NCBI RefSeq assembly: GCF_964252635.1
Contig: NZ_CAXUNP010000001.1
Span: 1-64,000 of the forward strand
Source: Jatrophihabitans sp964252635
GTDB lineage: Bacteria > Actinomycetota > Actinomycetes > Mycobacteriales > Jatrophihabitantaceae
Direction: 5' to 3'
DNA length: 64,000 nt
How positions within the stretch are numbered: position 1 is the stretch's first letter; the number at the start of each line of letters is the position of its first letter. Under the pieces are notes generated by a model that saw only the letters and a program-made list of their open reading frames with translations, was not told where the DNA came from and did not search any database. Position numbers and translations under genes: made by a program. Shown piece by piece: positions 35,001-42,841 of this stretch.

Positions 35001-35962
35001 TCGGACAGCGCTTCCGCGGTGTCGCGGATCTCGCGCTCGCCGGACAGGAACACCAGCACGTCGCCCGGCGCCTCGTGCTCCAGCTCGCGCACGGCGTCGA
35101 CGATGGCCTCGGTCGGGTCGCGTGTCTCGGTCCGGACGACGTCGTGGTCCGGGTCATCCGCATCGTCGTCGTCGGCGGGGGCGACGGGCTGCTCGAGCGG
35201 CCGGTACCGGATCTCCACCGGGAAGGTGCGCCCGCTCACCTCGACGATCGGCGCACCCCCGAAGTGGGCCGCGAACCGTTCGGGCTCGATGGTCGCCGAC
35301 GTGAGGACGATCTTGAGGTCGGGACGACGCGGCATGAGCTCGCGGAGGTACCCGAGCAGGAAGTCGATGTTGAGGCTGCGCTCGTGCGCCTCGTCAATGA
35401 TCAACGTGTCGTAGCGCTGCAGCAGACGGTCACGTTGCATCTCGGCGAGCAGGATGCCGTCGGTCATCAACTTGATCAGCGTGCGGTCGCTCGCCTGGTC
35501 GGTGAAGCGCACCGTGTAACCGACCGCGTCGCCCAGCTCGGTGTGCAGTTCGTCGGCGATGCGCTGGCCGACCGTGCGGGCGGCGAGCCGACGCGGCTGG
35601 GTGTGCCCGATGGTGCCGCGGACGCCGCGGCCGAGCTCCAGGCAGATCTTGGGCAGCTGGGTCGTCTTGCCCGACCCGGTCTCGCCGGCGACGATCACGA
35701 CCTGGTGCTCCCGGATGGCGGCCGCGATGTCCTCGCGACGGGCGCTCACCGGCAGGTCCGGATACGTGACGGTCGGCACGGCGGCCTTGCGGGTGGCCAC
35801 CAGCGCCTCACCCCGCGTGATCTGCTCGGCGATGCGCTGCAGCTTGGTGTCGCGGTTGCGGGCCCGGCGGGCCTGCTCCAGACGTCGGCGGATCCGGTGC
35901 TCGTCCCGGATGGTCAACCCGCCGAGGCGCGCACGCAGGTCGACGACGGACGGGGCGGACAC
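32036..35962 (-). CDS. hrpA: ATP-dependent RNA helicase HrpA
   Basis: A 1308-residue DEAH-box helicase. Seen in order: Walker A GETGSGKT (93-100), DEAH (190-193), motif III TSATIEPERF, motif VI QRAGRCGRVADG, then HA2, OB-fold and DUF3418 regions typical of full-length HrpA. HrpA acts in mRNA handling and in rescuing stalled or collided ribosomes. I chose GTG at 35962 because a TACCCT -10 box lies 7 nt upstream; an ATG at 36007 lies before that box and overlaps the divergent neighbour. Confidence 0.95.
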   Translation of the reverse strand: MSAPSVVDLRARLGGLTIRDEHRIRRRLEQARRARNRDTKLQRIAEQITRGEALVATRKAAVPTVTYPDLPVSARREDIAAAIREHQVVIVAGETGSGKTTQLPKICLELGRGVRGTIGHTQPRRLAARTVGQRIADELHTELGDAVGYTVRFTDQASDRTLIKLMTDGILLAEMQRDRLLQRYDTLIIDEAHERSLNIDFLLGYLRELMPRRPDLKIVLTSATIEPERFAAHFGGAPIVEVSGRTFPVEIRYRPLEQPVAPADDDDADDPDHDVVRTETRDPTEAIVDAVRELEHEAPGDVLVFLSGEREIRDTAEALSDLPNTEVLPLYARLSTAEQQKVFQSHTGRRVVLATNVAETSLTVPGIRYVVDPGTARISRYSRRTKVQRLPIEPISQASAAQRAGRCGRVADGIAIRLYSEQDFEARPRYTEPEILRTNLASVILQMAALNLGDIAQFPFLDPPDRRSIRDGVALLQELGAFDADGGLTDVGRRLAQLPLDPRVGRMILAAHDEGCVREVLVIAAALSIPDPRERPTDREDAARAKHARFADEHSDFVSFVNLWNYVRSQRRDLSGNQFRRMCREEFLHYLRVREWQDLVGQLRTIARGLDIVENDEPADEKRVHAALLAGLLGHVGLRESDSRDSGPPSRASRDFVGARNTRFVLAPGSTLSKKPPRWIVVADLVETSRLFGRIAARIEPETVERVAGPLVQRTYSEPHWDARRGAAMAYERVTLYGLPLVARRRVGYATVDPVESRELFLRHALVEGDWQTRHHFVRDNAVLRAELEEVEERARRRDLLVGDDELYAFFDARLPADVVSQRHFDAWWKGQRHRTPGLLTLTRDDLLRTEDADAVGPDVWQAGDLALPVTYRFEPGADDDGVTVHVPVDVLARLGGDEFAWQVPALREELVTALIRSLPKDLRRNFVPVPDTARAVLADLDPGQEPLLVGLQRELQRRTGVLVPLDAFDTERLPSHLRMSFVVEDASGAEVARGKDLAALQEQLAAPVRAAVADAIGGELERDGLTTWPADLAELPQVVERRSGEHVVRGYPALVERGATVGVRVFATAAEQRAAARAGQRRLLRLTTPSPVKAVERTIATRARLVLGSNPDGSLAALLDDCADAAVDVLAPEPVWTRDAFEGLRTEVAQQLVTRTASVVRDVEQVLAAAHEVRLALPADPPRSQADAVEDVRQQFRELLPTGFVARAGAGRLRDLTRYLTAIARRLELLPRDVDTDRARMARVHTVRDAYDELVRALPPVRSAGQDVRDIAWQLEELRVSLWAQQLGTPRPISEKRIYRAIDAVTP

Positions 35963-35969
35963 CCGCTCC

Positions 35970-35975
35970 AGGGTA
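35970..35975 (-). promoter_or_regulatory. -10 box of leaderless hrpA
   Basis: TACCCT on the minus strand, 7 nt before the GTG at 35962, with no Shine-Dalgarno sequence. It lies 30 bp from the start of the divergent small gene. Confidence 0.5.
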
Positions 35976-36005
35976 GGCGGGCCGTCGCGCGGGTAGGCAC
36001 GTCCC

Positions 36006-36317
36006 ATGAGCGCACCCAACGACACGTCCTCACCGTCGAACGAGCAGCAGCCCGGAGACCCGCACGAGGGCATCAACGCCTACGAGAACCAGGACGCCCG
36101 CGCGTTCGAGGAGAACCAGAGCTCACCGCTGGCGCGCGCCTCCGGTGGCGAGGGCATGCCGCCCGCCGAGGCCCCCAAGGAGGGCGAGGCCCCCGAGCTG
36201 GCGGGTACCGGCGCGGGCGACCCGCTGGCCGGCGTGCACATCAGCGACGAGGACTCCGAGCACGCGGTGTCCGGCGACGAGGGTCCGGAGCATCCCGGGG
36301 TGCGCCGCAACACCTGA
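36006..36317 (+). CDS. Small acidic disordered protein
   Basis: A 103-residue protein with no recognisable domain, rich in Glu, Gly, Ala and Pro, and almost without hydrophobic clusters, so probably disordered. Segments such as INAYENQDARAFEENQSS and GVHISDEDSEHAVSGDEG show its composition. The start lies 44 bp from that of hrpA, facing away. No Shine-Dalgarno sequence is visible, so it may be leaderless as well. The reading frame follows normal codon use, which favours a real gene. Confidence 0.55.
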   Translation: MSAPNDTSSPSNEQQPGDPHEGINAYENQDARAFEENQSSPLARASGGEGMPPAEAPKEGEAPELAGTGAGDPLAGVHISDEDSEHAVSGDEGPEHPGVRRNT

Positions 36318-36337
36318 GGCCAGGTCGGCCCACGTCG

Positions 36338-37840
36338 TCAGCGAGCGGCCACCTGGCAGGCCGTCGCACCGTGGCAGGTGGTCAGCGCACGCAACCGGGC
36401 GTGCAGACCGGCGAGTACCACCGGTGACGCCGTGGGCGCCAGGTTGTTCGTCTCGTACGGATCCTTGACGGTGTCGTAGTACTCGCGTTCGCCGTCCTGG
36501 TACTCGACGTAGAGCGCAGTCGACGTCCGCAACGCCTCGTAGGTCGGTGGGTTGCCGTAGCGGACCGTCTGCACGTCGGGGTCGTGCCGGTCGTAATCGG
36601 GCCCGTGGTGCTCGACGAGCACGCTGTTCTGCCAGTCGGTGGGTACCGCGGCGCCGTGCCACAGCTTGGCCAGGCTGACACCGTCCGGGTCGCCGCGCAG
36701 GCGACCGCCACCCAGGTCGGCGAAGGTTGGAGCGAGGTCGATGCTGGACGCCATGGCGCTGACGGTGCGCCCGTGCGGCACACCGGGCCCGGCCACGATC
36801 AGCGGAACCCGGATGTCGGTGTCGAACGCGGTCTGTTTGCCGGGCAGCAGGCGGTGCTCGCCCATGTGGTAGCCGTTGTCGGAGCTGAAGACGAAGTAGG
36901 TGTTGTCGGCGAGGCCCTGCTGCTGCAGCTGCCGCTCGAGGGCTCCGACCACGCGGTCGACCTCCTGCACGGCCTGCACCCGCTTGCGGAAGGCCTTGTC
37001 GATGTGCACGTTGTCCTGCGGCGCGAGCGGCGGCAGCTTCCGTAGCCATGCCGGTGCGTTCACGGAGACCCGCCCGTAGCTGGGGTTGCGCGGTGCGTGC
37101 ACGTCGGGGAAGGCGTTGGCGTCGCGTGGCGCGGGCGTCGCCGGGATGTGCGGGGCGAAGCTGGCCAGTTCCAGCATGAACGGTCGGCGGGCGTCGTGGA
37201 TCAACGAGCCGGCCCGCCGACCGATGACGGTCGTCAGGTAGTCCTCCGGCGCATTGCCGTACGACGTCTGCACGCCGTCCTGGTTCAGGGTGTAGTTGAA
37301 CTCGCCGTATCCGCCGGTGCCGGCGACGTCCCACTCCGACCAGCCGGCGGGCTTGGGCACCGTCGGCTGGTAGCCGTTGAGGTACTTGCCGAGCAGCCCG
37401 GTCTGGTAGCCGCGGCGTTGCAGGGCGACGGCGAAGGTCCGGTCGGCGTCGCGGTGCTCGTCGAAGGCGCGCATCCCGCCGTCGGGCAGGTGGTTGGTGT
37501 ACACGCCGGTGTCGTGCGGGTAGTCGCCGGTGAAGATGGCCGAGCGCGACGGGCAGCACAGCGAGTCGACGACGTAGTAGTTCGAGAACGACGTGCCGCG
37601 TCGCGCGAGCCGCTCGACGTTGGGCATGTACGGCAGCAGGTTGGACGCCAGGTCGTCGGTCAGGACGAAGACGATGTTGGGCCGCGACGACGAGTTCGGC
37701 CCGGAGGCGGCATGGACGGCCCGTGCGCCGGCGGACGCGCCGCCGTGCCGGTGGCTCGCCGACGACGTCGTGCACCCGGCCAGGAGCACGACCAGGCAGG
37801 TGAGCACGAGCATGAGACGGGGCGTCAGGGTTAGGCGCAC
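36338..37840 (-). CDS. Sulfatase family lipoprotein
   Basis: A 500-residue type I sulfatase. The signal peptide ends in a perfect lipobox (LVVLLAGC), so the mature enzyme is probably lipid-anchored outside. RPNIVFVLTDDL supplies metal ligands, and CCPSRSAIFTG is the CxPSR site whose first cysteine becomes formylglycine. SSDNGYHMGEHRLLPGKQ is the second metal/substrate region. A formylglycine-generating enzyme is needed but not encoded here. Start GTG at 37840; an ATG nine codons later would still leave a full signal. The natural sulfate ester is unknown. Confidence 0.9.
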   Translation of the reverse strand: MRLTLTPRLMLVLTCLVVLLAGCTTSSASHRHGGASAGARAVHAASGPNSSSRPNIVFVLTDDLASNLLPYMPNVERLARRGTSFSNYYVVDSLCCPSRSAIFTGDYPHDTGVYTNHLPDGGMRAFDEHRDADRTFAVALQRRGYQTGLLGKYLNGYQPTVPKPAGWSEWDVAGTGGYGEFNYTLNQDGVQTSYGNAPEDYLTTVIGRRAGSLIHDARRPFMLELASFAPHIPATPAPRDANAFPDVHAPRNPSYGRVSVNAPAWLRKLPPLAPQDNVHIDKAFRKRVQAVQEVDRVVGALERQLQQQGLADNTYFVFSSDNGYHMGEHRLLPGKQTAFDTDIRVPLIVAGPGVPHGRTVSAMASSIDLAPTFADLGGGRLRGDPDGVSLAKLWHGAAVPTDWQNSVLVEHHGPDYDRHDPDVQTVRYGNPPTYEALRTSTALYVEYQDGEREYYDTVKDPYETNNLAPTASPVVLAGLHARLRALTTCHGATACQVAAR

Positions 37841-37868
37841 GACCGAGATACTTCCGGTTCGTTGCTGA

Positions 37869-37926
37869 GGGCTCGGCGCCGGGCTCGGCGCCGGGCTCGG
37901 CGTCGGGCTCGGCGTCGGGCTCGGCC
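37869..37926. repeat. 12-bp tandem repeat between P450 and sulfatase genes
   Basis: The unit gggctcggcg(c/t)c occurs four times, with a fifth partial copy, in the gap after the P450 stop. It may be slippage-prone. No function is evident. Confidence 0.85.
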
Positions 37927-37933
37927 GGGGCGG

Positions 37934-39232
37934 TCAGAGGCGGACGGGCAGGGCCTCTAGGCCGTAGACCATCGACAGGTCGCGGTAGGGCAGGTCCTCC
38001 GCGTCGGTCGCCAGGTGCAGGCCGGGGAAGCGGCGCAACAGGGCCGGGAACGCCAGCCGGAGCTCGAGGCGGGCGAGTTCGGCGCCCACGCAGCGGTGCA
38101 GACCGTGCCCGAACGCCAGATGGGACACGGGCTCGCGGTCGAGGGAGACGGCGTCCATGTCCGCGCCGATCCGTCCGTCGCGGTTGGCGCCGCTCAACGA
38201 GCAGATGACGACGTCGCCGGCGAAGATCTCCTTGCCGCCGAGCGTGACGTCCCGGCGGGCGAAGCGCGGGAAGCCGGCCTGCACCACGCTCAGCAGGCGC
38301 AAGGCCTCCTCGACGAAGGGCTCGACCGCGGCGTCGTCGTCGCGGACGCGGGCCGCCAGCGCCGGATCGCGCAGGAGCACGACCGAGCCGAGCGCGAGCA
38401 TGCTGACGGTCGTCTCGAGGCCGCCGGTGAGCACGCCGTCGGCCAGGCCGGCGAGCTCGACGTCGTCGATCGAGTCGCCGTACTCGGTGAGGACGGCGCC
38501 GATCAGACCGGGCCCTGGGTTGTTGCGCTGACGGGCCACGACGTCGCGCAGCAGGGCAATGGCCTCCTGGATGTAGTCCAGCGTCGCGGCACCCTCGTTG
38601 AAGTCGAAGCGGGCGGTGCTGAGTCGTTGGAACTCGGCCTGGTCGTCGTCCTCGACACCGAGCAGTTCCATGATCACGCGGGACGGGATCGGCAGGGCGA
38701 AGTGCTGCTGCAGGTCGACGACCCCGTCGCGTGCTGCGGTGGCGGCCACATCGGCCAGCGCGTCGTCGACGATCTCGCGTACCCGCGGCACCTGCCGGGC
38801 CAGCGCCCGGGTCGTGAAGTGCGGCGTGAGCATGTGCCGCAGCCGGGTGTGCGCGGGCGGGTCGGCGAAACCCAGGCCGCCCGGGTCCTGGTCGGCGCCG
38901 ATCCCGATCTTGCCGACCATGTTGCTGAAGTCGTTGCTGAAGGTATGCGGGTCCGCGGCCAGCACCTGGCGCGACTCCTCGTAGCCGGTCACCAGCCACC
39001 CACGCAGCCCCAGCGGCAGCTTGAGCCTGCTGACCGGCGCGCGTTCGCGCACGGCCGCGAGCTCCGGCACCGGGTCGAGGCCGACCCGGCGCAGCGGCAT
39101 CTTGGCCTCGTCCGGGAAGCGGGCCAGCAACGAGGACGGGTCGGACTCCCCGGGCAGCCGCATCAGCAGCCCGAGCAGGGCGCGGCGACCACGGTTCGCC
39201 CCCTTGGCGCCGAGTGTCCGTAGCGACTGCAC
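37934..39232 (-). CDS. Cytochrome P450
   Basis: A 432-residue soluble bacterial P450 monooxygenase. The I-helix motif GGLETTVSM, the ExxR motif in EEALRLLS, and the heme loop FGHGLHRCVG with the cysteine ligand are all present. GTG at 39232 has GGAGG 8 nt upstream and gives a normal N-terminus; in-frame coding further upstream is shadow of the divergent transporter. No ferredoxin or reductase lies nearby. The substrate cannot be predicted. Confidence 0.93.
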   Translation of the reverse strand: MQSLRTLGAKGANRGRRALLGLLMRLPGESDPSSLLARFPDEAKMPLRRVGLDPVPELAAVRERAPVSRLKLPLGLRGWLVTGYEESRQVLAADPHTFSNDFSNMVGKIGIGADQDPGGLGFADPPAHTRLRHMLTPHFTTRALARQVPRVREIVDDALADVAATAARDGVVDLQQHFALPIPSRVIMELLGVEDDDQAEFQRLSTARFDFNEGAATLDYIQEAIALLRDVVARQRNNPGPGLIGAVLTEYGDSIDDVELAGLADGVLTGGLETTVSMLALGSVVLLRDPALAARVRDDDAAVEPFVEEALRLLSVVQAGFPRFARRDVTLGGKEIFAGDVVICSLSGANRDGRIGADMDAVSLDREPVSHLAFGHGLHRCVGAELARLELRLAFPALLRRFPGLHLATDAEDLPYRDLSMVYGLEALPVRL

Positions 39233-39319
39233 CGTGCTGGCCTCCAGGTCGTGGTTGCGCTCATCGTAGGGACGGCGGCCCGGCTGTGCCGGACGGCGCG
39301 GCGGGACATACTGCACGAC

Positions 39320-40261
39320 GTGTCGGACGCCGGGTTGACCGTCAGCGCGGGGTTGGCCCTGGCGAGCGCGCTGGCCTTCGCCGTCGCCACGGTCGCCCAG
39401 CAGCGGGCCGCGTCGCGTTCCTCCGACGAGGACGCCCGGAACGCCTCCTTCATCGTCTCGCTGCTGCGCAGCCCGCTGTGGTGGGCCGGGACGCTCGGCA
39501 ACGGCGGCGGGTACGTGCTGCAGGCGTTCGCCCTGGCCTTCGGCCCGCTGCTGCTCGTCTCGCCGATCGTCGTCACGTCGCTGCTGTTCGCGTTGCCGCT
39601 CAGCGCCCGGCTGATGGGCCGGCGGCTGACCGCGGCCACCTGGACGTGGGCGGTGGTGCTGGCCGGGTCGCTCGGCGTGTTCGTCGCGCTGGGCAACCCC
39701 GACAAGGGCCGCGACCGCGGCACGGGCACCGGCTGGCTGCTCGTCGTCCTCGTCTGCCTGCCGGTCGTGCTCGCCTGCCTGGTGATCGCCCGCCGGCGGA
39801 CCGGGGCGGCGCGGGCCGGGTCGCTGGCCGTCGCCGACGGAGTGCTCGCCGGCGTCAACAGCGTGCTCACCAAGTCCACGGTGCTGCTGCTCGGGCACGG
39901 GCTCGCGACGGCCTTCACCTCCGGCGAGACGTACGGGGTGATCGTCGTGGGGCTGTCGGGCGTCTACCTGCAGCAGTTGGCGTTCCAGGCCGGCGAGTTG
40001 CAGGCCTCCATGCCGGTGATCGCGGTGCTCGAGCCCGCCGTCGGCGCGTTGCTGGGGGTGACCCTGCTCGACGAGCGGCTGCAGGCCGGTCCGGCCGTGG
40101 TCGTGGTCCTGCTCGTGGTGAGCGTGATCATGGCCGTGGCCACGGTGGCCCTGGCACGCAGCCACGCGCAGGCGCATGATGAGGTCGCCGTCGCGGACGC
40201 CCCGTCCGGTGCGCCGCAAGTCGACACGCCGACAGACGTCGTCGCACGATTGACGGATTAG
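39320..40261 (+). CDS. DMT family transporter
   Basis: A 313-residue membrane protein with about ten helices in two EamA-like halves (LALASALAFAVATVAQQRAA, FGPLLLVSPIVVTSLLFALP, SMPVIAVLEPAVGALLGVTL and VVVVLLVVSVIMAVATVALA). I chose GTG at 39320, where the first helix begins; a start at 39251 would add 23 polar residues. Its stop codon overlaps the SOS box of the next operon. The substrate is unknown. Confidence 0.8.
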   Translation: MSDAGLTVSAGLALASALAFAVATVAQQRAASRSSDEDARNASFIVSLLRSPLWWAGTLGNGGGYVLQAFALAFGPLLLVSPIVVTSLLFALPLSARLMGRRLTAATWTWAVVLAGSLGVFVALGNPDKGRDRGTGTGWLLVVLVCLPVVLACLVIARRRTGAARAGSLAVADGVLAGVNSVLTKSTVLLLGHGLATAFTSGETYGVIVVGLSGVYLQQLAFQAGELQASMPVIAVLEPAVGALLGVTLLDERLQAGPAVVVVLLVVSVIMAVATVALARSHAQAHDEVAVADAPSGAPQVDTPTDVVARLTD

Positions 40262-40278
40262 AACATCTGTTCGATGAT
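40261..40278 (+). promoter_or_regulatory. LexA (SOS) box and promoter of imuA'-imuB
   Basis: GAACATCTGTTC (40261-40272) is a perfect GAAC-N4-GTTC palindrome, the core of the actinobacterial LexA site. GATGAT (40273-40278) lies 6 nt before the imuA' ATG as a possible leaderless -10 box, so LexA would cover the promoter. Confidence 0.85.
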
Positions 40279-40284
40279 GGGCGG

Positions 40285-41103
40285 ATGCTCGACGTCGCCA
40301 TCCACAAGGCCGACGGCACCACCGCCGTCGACTGGGCGCACGTCGGTGTGCGCACCGCTCCCCCGTTGCCGGTGGCCCCCGCACTGCGGGCCGTCCTGCC
40401 CGACGGGCTGCGGCGCGGCAGCACGGTCAGTGTCAGCGGGTCGCTGTCGCTGCTGCTCGCGGTGCTCGGCACGGCCTCGGCCGACGGCGCCTGGTGCGCG
40501 CTCGTGGGGTTCGGCCCGATCAGCGCCGAGTCCGCGCAGGAGTACGGCGTCGAGCTGCGCCGGCTCGCGCTCGTCCCTGCCCCCGGCGACGGCTGGACGA
40601 CCGCGGTGGGTGCACTGCTCGACGCGGTCGACATCGTCGCCGTGCGGCCACCCCAGGCCGGCGGTGCGTCCGGGCGTCGCGGGGTGGCTCCCGGCGACGT
40701 GCGGCGCCTGGCCGCCCGGGCGCGCAGCAAGGACGCCGTGCTCATGCCCTACACCGATGCCTGGGCCGGCGCCGACGTCCGGCTGACGGCCCGCGAGGGC
40801 AGCTGGACGGGCGTGGGCGGTGCGGGCGGTGGCCGGCTGCGGTCCCGTCGGGTGCAGGTCGAGGCCCGGGGTCGCGGGCCGGCCGCCCGTCCCCGTTCGG
40901 CCGGGTTGTGGCTGCCGGCCGACGGCGGCGGGGTCGACACCGCTGCCGCGGTCGCTGCCGACCTCGCGTCGGCTGACCTCGCGTCGGCTGACCTCGCGTC
41001 GGCTGACCTCGCGTCGGCTGACCTCGCGCCGGCCGACCTCGCGCCGGCCACCGCCCAGGACATCGCCCAGGACATCGCTCCTGTCGTCGAGCTCGCCGGC
41101 TGA
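40285..41103 (+). CDS. imuA': ImuA'-type mutasome protein
   Basis: A 272-residue protein that I assign as ImuA' from its size, position directly before imuB and its SOS box. In mycobacteria ImuA', ImuB and DnaE2 act together in damage-induced error-prone synthesis. A RecA-like core is suggested by STVSVSGSLSLLLAVLG in the place of a P-loop region, though without a clear Walker A. The C-terminus carries six ADLAS/ADLAP repeats and ends in QDIAPVVELAG. The stop lies 8 nt before the imuB start, so the two are co-expressed. Confidence 0.82.
   Translation: MLDVAIHKADGTTAVDWAHVGVRTAPPLPVAPALRAVLPDGLRRGSTVSVSGSLSLLLAVLGTASADGAWCALVGFGPISAESAQEYGVELRRLALVPAPGDGWTTAVGALLDAVDIVAVRPPQAGGASGRRGVAPGDVRRLAARARSKDAVLMPYTDAWAGADVRLTAREGSWTGVGGAGGGRLRSRRVQVEARGRGPAARPRSAGLWLPADGGGVDTAAAVAADLASADLASADLASADLASADLAPADLAPATAQDIAQDIAPVVELAG
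40957..41046. repeat. Six 15-bp tandem repeats in imuA'
   Basis: Units of gctgacctcgcgtcg and near copies encode (ADLAS/P)6 at the C-terminus. They keep the reading frame, and copy number may vary. Confidence 0.9.
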
Positions 41104-41111
41104 GCCGCGCC

Positions 41112-42746
41112 ATGACCTCCGCGAGAAGGATCTGCGTGTGGGCGCCCGACTGGCCGGTCACCGCCGCACAGGTCGACGCCGGCCTGGCCGGCACCGATCC
41201 GGCCACCTCGGGTTCGGGCCAGGACGTCCCGGTCGCCGTCGTCACCGCCAACCGGGTCGTCGCTTGCTCGCACCCGGCCCGCGAGCAGGGGGTGCGGCGG
41301 GGGCTGAAGCGGCGTGAGGCGCAGGCCCGGTGCCCGCAGCTCGTGGTGCTCGGCCGCGACGAGGCGGTCGAGGCACGCCTGTTCGAGCCGGTGGTCGCCG
41401 CCCTCGAGGCCATCGCGCCGGGCGTCGAGATCACCCGCCCCGGGCTGGCGGCCATCGGGGTCCGCGGCCCCACGCGCTACTTCGGCGGCGAGACCGGTGT
41501 GCTGCACGCGCTGTCCCGGGGGGTGCACGACGTTCCCGCCCTGCGCGGCGGTGACGTCCTCATCGGGATCGCTGACGGCTCCTTCGCCGCCGAACAGGCC
41601 GCCCGCCGCGGCCTGGTCATCGATCCCGGCGGCTCGCCGGAGTTCCTGGCCGAGCTGCCCGTCGAGACGCTCGACCCGGGCGGCACCTCGTCGCTGATCG
41701 ATCTGCTGAACCGCCTCGGCATCCGCACGCTGGGCGCCTTCGCCGCGTTACCGCCGCGCGATGTGCTGGCCCGCTTCGGCCCCGACGGCGCGTGGGCGCA
41801 CCGGCAGGCGGGTGGCGTGGACGAGCGGCCGGTGTCGGGGCGGCGGCCGCCGGTGGAGTTCACCGTCACCCTCGATCTCGAACCGGCCCTCGACCGCGTC
41901 GACAGTATCGCCTTCTCGGCCCGGGGCGTCGCCGAGCAGTTCGTCCTCGACCTCGCCGCGCACGGGCTGGCCTGCACCTGCCTCGAACTGCAGGCGCTCA
42001 GCGACAACGGCGAGGAGACGGTGCGGCGCTGGCGGCACGCCGGTGTGCTCACCGCCGTCGACGTGCTCGACCGGGTCCGCTGGCAGCTCGAGGGCTGGCT
42101 CTCCGGCACATCGGGGGGAGCTCGCGACCCCCGCCTGGCCTCGCGACCGACGGCTGGAATCACCCGCCTGCGGCTCGTGCCGATCGAGACCGTGCCGACG
42201 GGCACGCACCAGCGGGCGCTCTGGGGCGGCGCGGGCGACGACGACGAGCGCGCGGCCCGGGCGCTGTCCCGCGTGCAGACGCTGCTCGGGCACGGTTCGG
42301 TGCTCATGCCGGTGATCGAGGGCGGCCGCAACCCCACGCAGCGCACCCGCCTGGTGTCGTGGGGTGACGACCCGCAGCCGCTGCGCTCGCCCGAGCAGCC
42401 GTGGCCGGGGCGGCTGCCGGCACCGGCACCGTCGGTCCTGCTGGACCCGCCGCGCCCGGCGCAGGTGCTCGACGCCGAGCGGCGCCCGGTCGTGGTCACC
42501 GACCGCGGCGCCGTGCCCGCCCCGCCGGCCCTGTTCGCGATGGGGTCCGAGGCGCCGACGGCCATCACGTCCTGGGCCGGTCCTTGGCCGGTGGACGAGC
42601 GGTGGTGGAACGAGTCCGCGCACCGCAGCGTGCGCTGCCAGATCGTCGACGTCCGGGGTCGCGCCTTCCTGGTCAGCGCGACGATGGGCCCGGCCGACGG
42701 CGTCGGGCCGCAACCGCGCTGGCAGGTCGATGCGATCTACGACTGA
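41112..42746 (+). CDS. imuB: ImuB, Y-family polymerase homologue of the mutasome
   Basis: A 544-residue Y-family polymerase relative. The N-terminus reads RRICVWAPDWPVTA, where an active polymerase would have the acidic DxD motif, and GPTRYFGGETG stands in the second catalytic site. As in other ImuB proteins it is thus probably inactive and acts as the clamp-binding hub that recruits DnaE2. The palm/fingers, little finger-like domain and ImuB C-terminal region fill the length. It follows imuA' in the SOS-controlled operon. A long palindrome begins 15 bp after the stop. Confidence 0.92.
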   Translation: MTSARRICVWAPDWPVTAAQVDAGLAGTDPATSGSGQDVPVAVVTANRVVACSHPAREQGVRRGLKRREAQARCPQLVVLGRDEAVEARLFEPVVAALEAIAPGVEITRPGLAAIGVRGPTRYFGGETGVLHALSRGVHDVPALRGGDVLIGIADGSFAAEQAARRGLVIDPGGSPEFLAELPVETLDPGGTSSLIDLLNRLGIRTLGAFAALPPRDVLARFGPDGAWAHRQAGGVDERPVSGRRPPVEFTVTLDLEPALDRVDSIAFSARGVAEQFVLDLAAHGLACTCLELQALSDNGEETVRRWRHAGVLTAVDVLDRVRWQLEGWLSGTSGGARDPRLASRPTAGITRLRLVPIETVPTGTHQRALWGGAGDDDERAARALSRVQTLLGHGSVLMPVIEGGRNPTQRTRLVSWGDDPQPLRSPEQPWPGRLPAPAPSVLLDPPRPAQVLDAERRPVVVTDRGAVPAPPALFAMGSEAPTAITSWAGPWPVDERWWNESAHRSVRCQIVDVRGRAFLVSATMGPADGVGPQPRWQVDAIYD

Positions 42747-42760
42747 GCCGACCCGCTCTC

Positions 42761-42812
42761 CCGACGGTGTGCAGACGCGCGGGCCGGTGACCGCGTGTCT
42801 GCACACCGTCGG
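42761..42812. repeat. Long palindrome after imuB, related to the one in the intein
   Basis: CCGACGGTGTGCAGA (42761-42775) pairs perfectly with TCTGCACACCGTCGG (42798-42812), and CGCG on each side extends the stem. The left arm matches the palindrome at 52620-52669 over about 24 nt with one change, compensated on the other arm. As a feature of the transcript it may end imuA'-imuB transcription. Confidence 0.75.
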
Positions 42813-42829
42813 TGCGGGACGGCGGCGTT

Positions 42830-42835
42830 TAGGCT
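42830..42835 (+). promoter_or_regulatory. -10 box of leaderless FMN oxidase gene
   Basis: TAGGCT lies 6 nt before the ATG at 42842, with no Shine-Dalgarno sequence. Confidence 0.5.
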
Positions 42836-42841
42836 CCGCGC

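Noticed and set aside
33305..36427. Very long open frame on the plus strand opposite hrpA
   Set aside because: It is the antisense shadow of a clearly conserved helicase in GC-rich DNA, with Arg/Val/Asp/Gly-biased composition and no domains.
37869..37926. Regular 12-bp repeats as a possible iteron or origin
   Set aside because: They are a simple GC-rich tandem repeat with no replication genes or DnaA boxes nearby.
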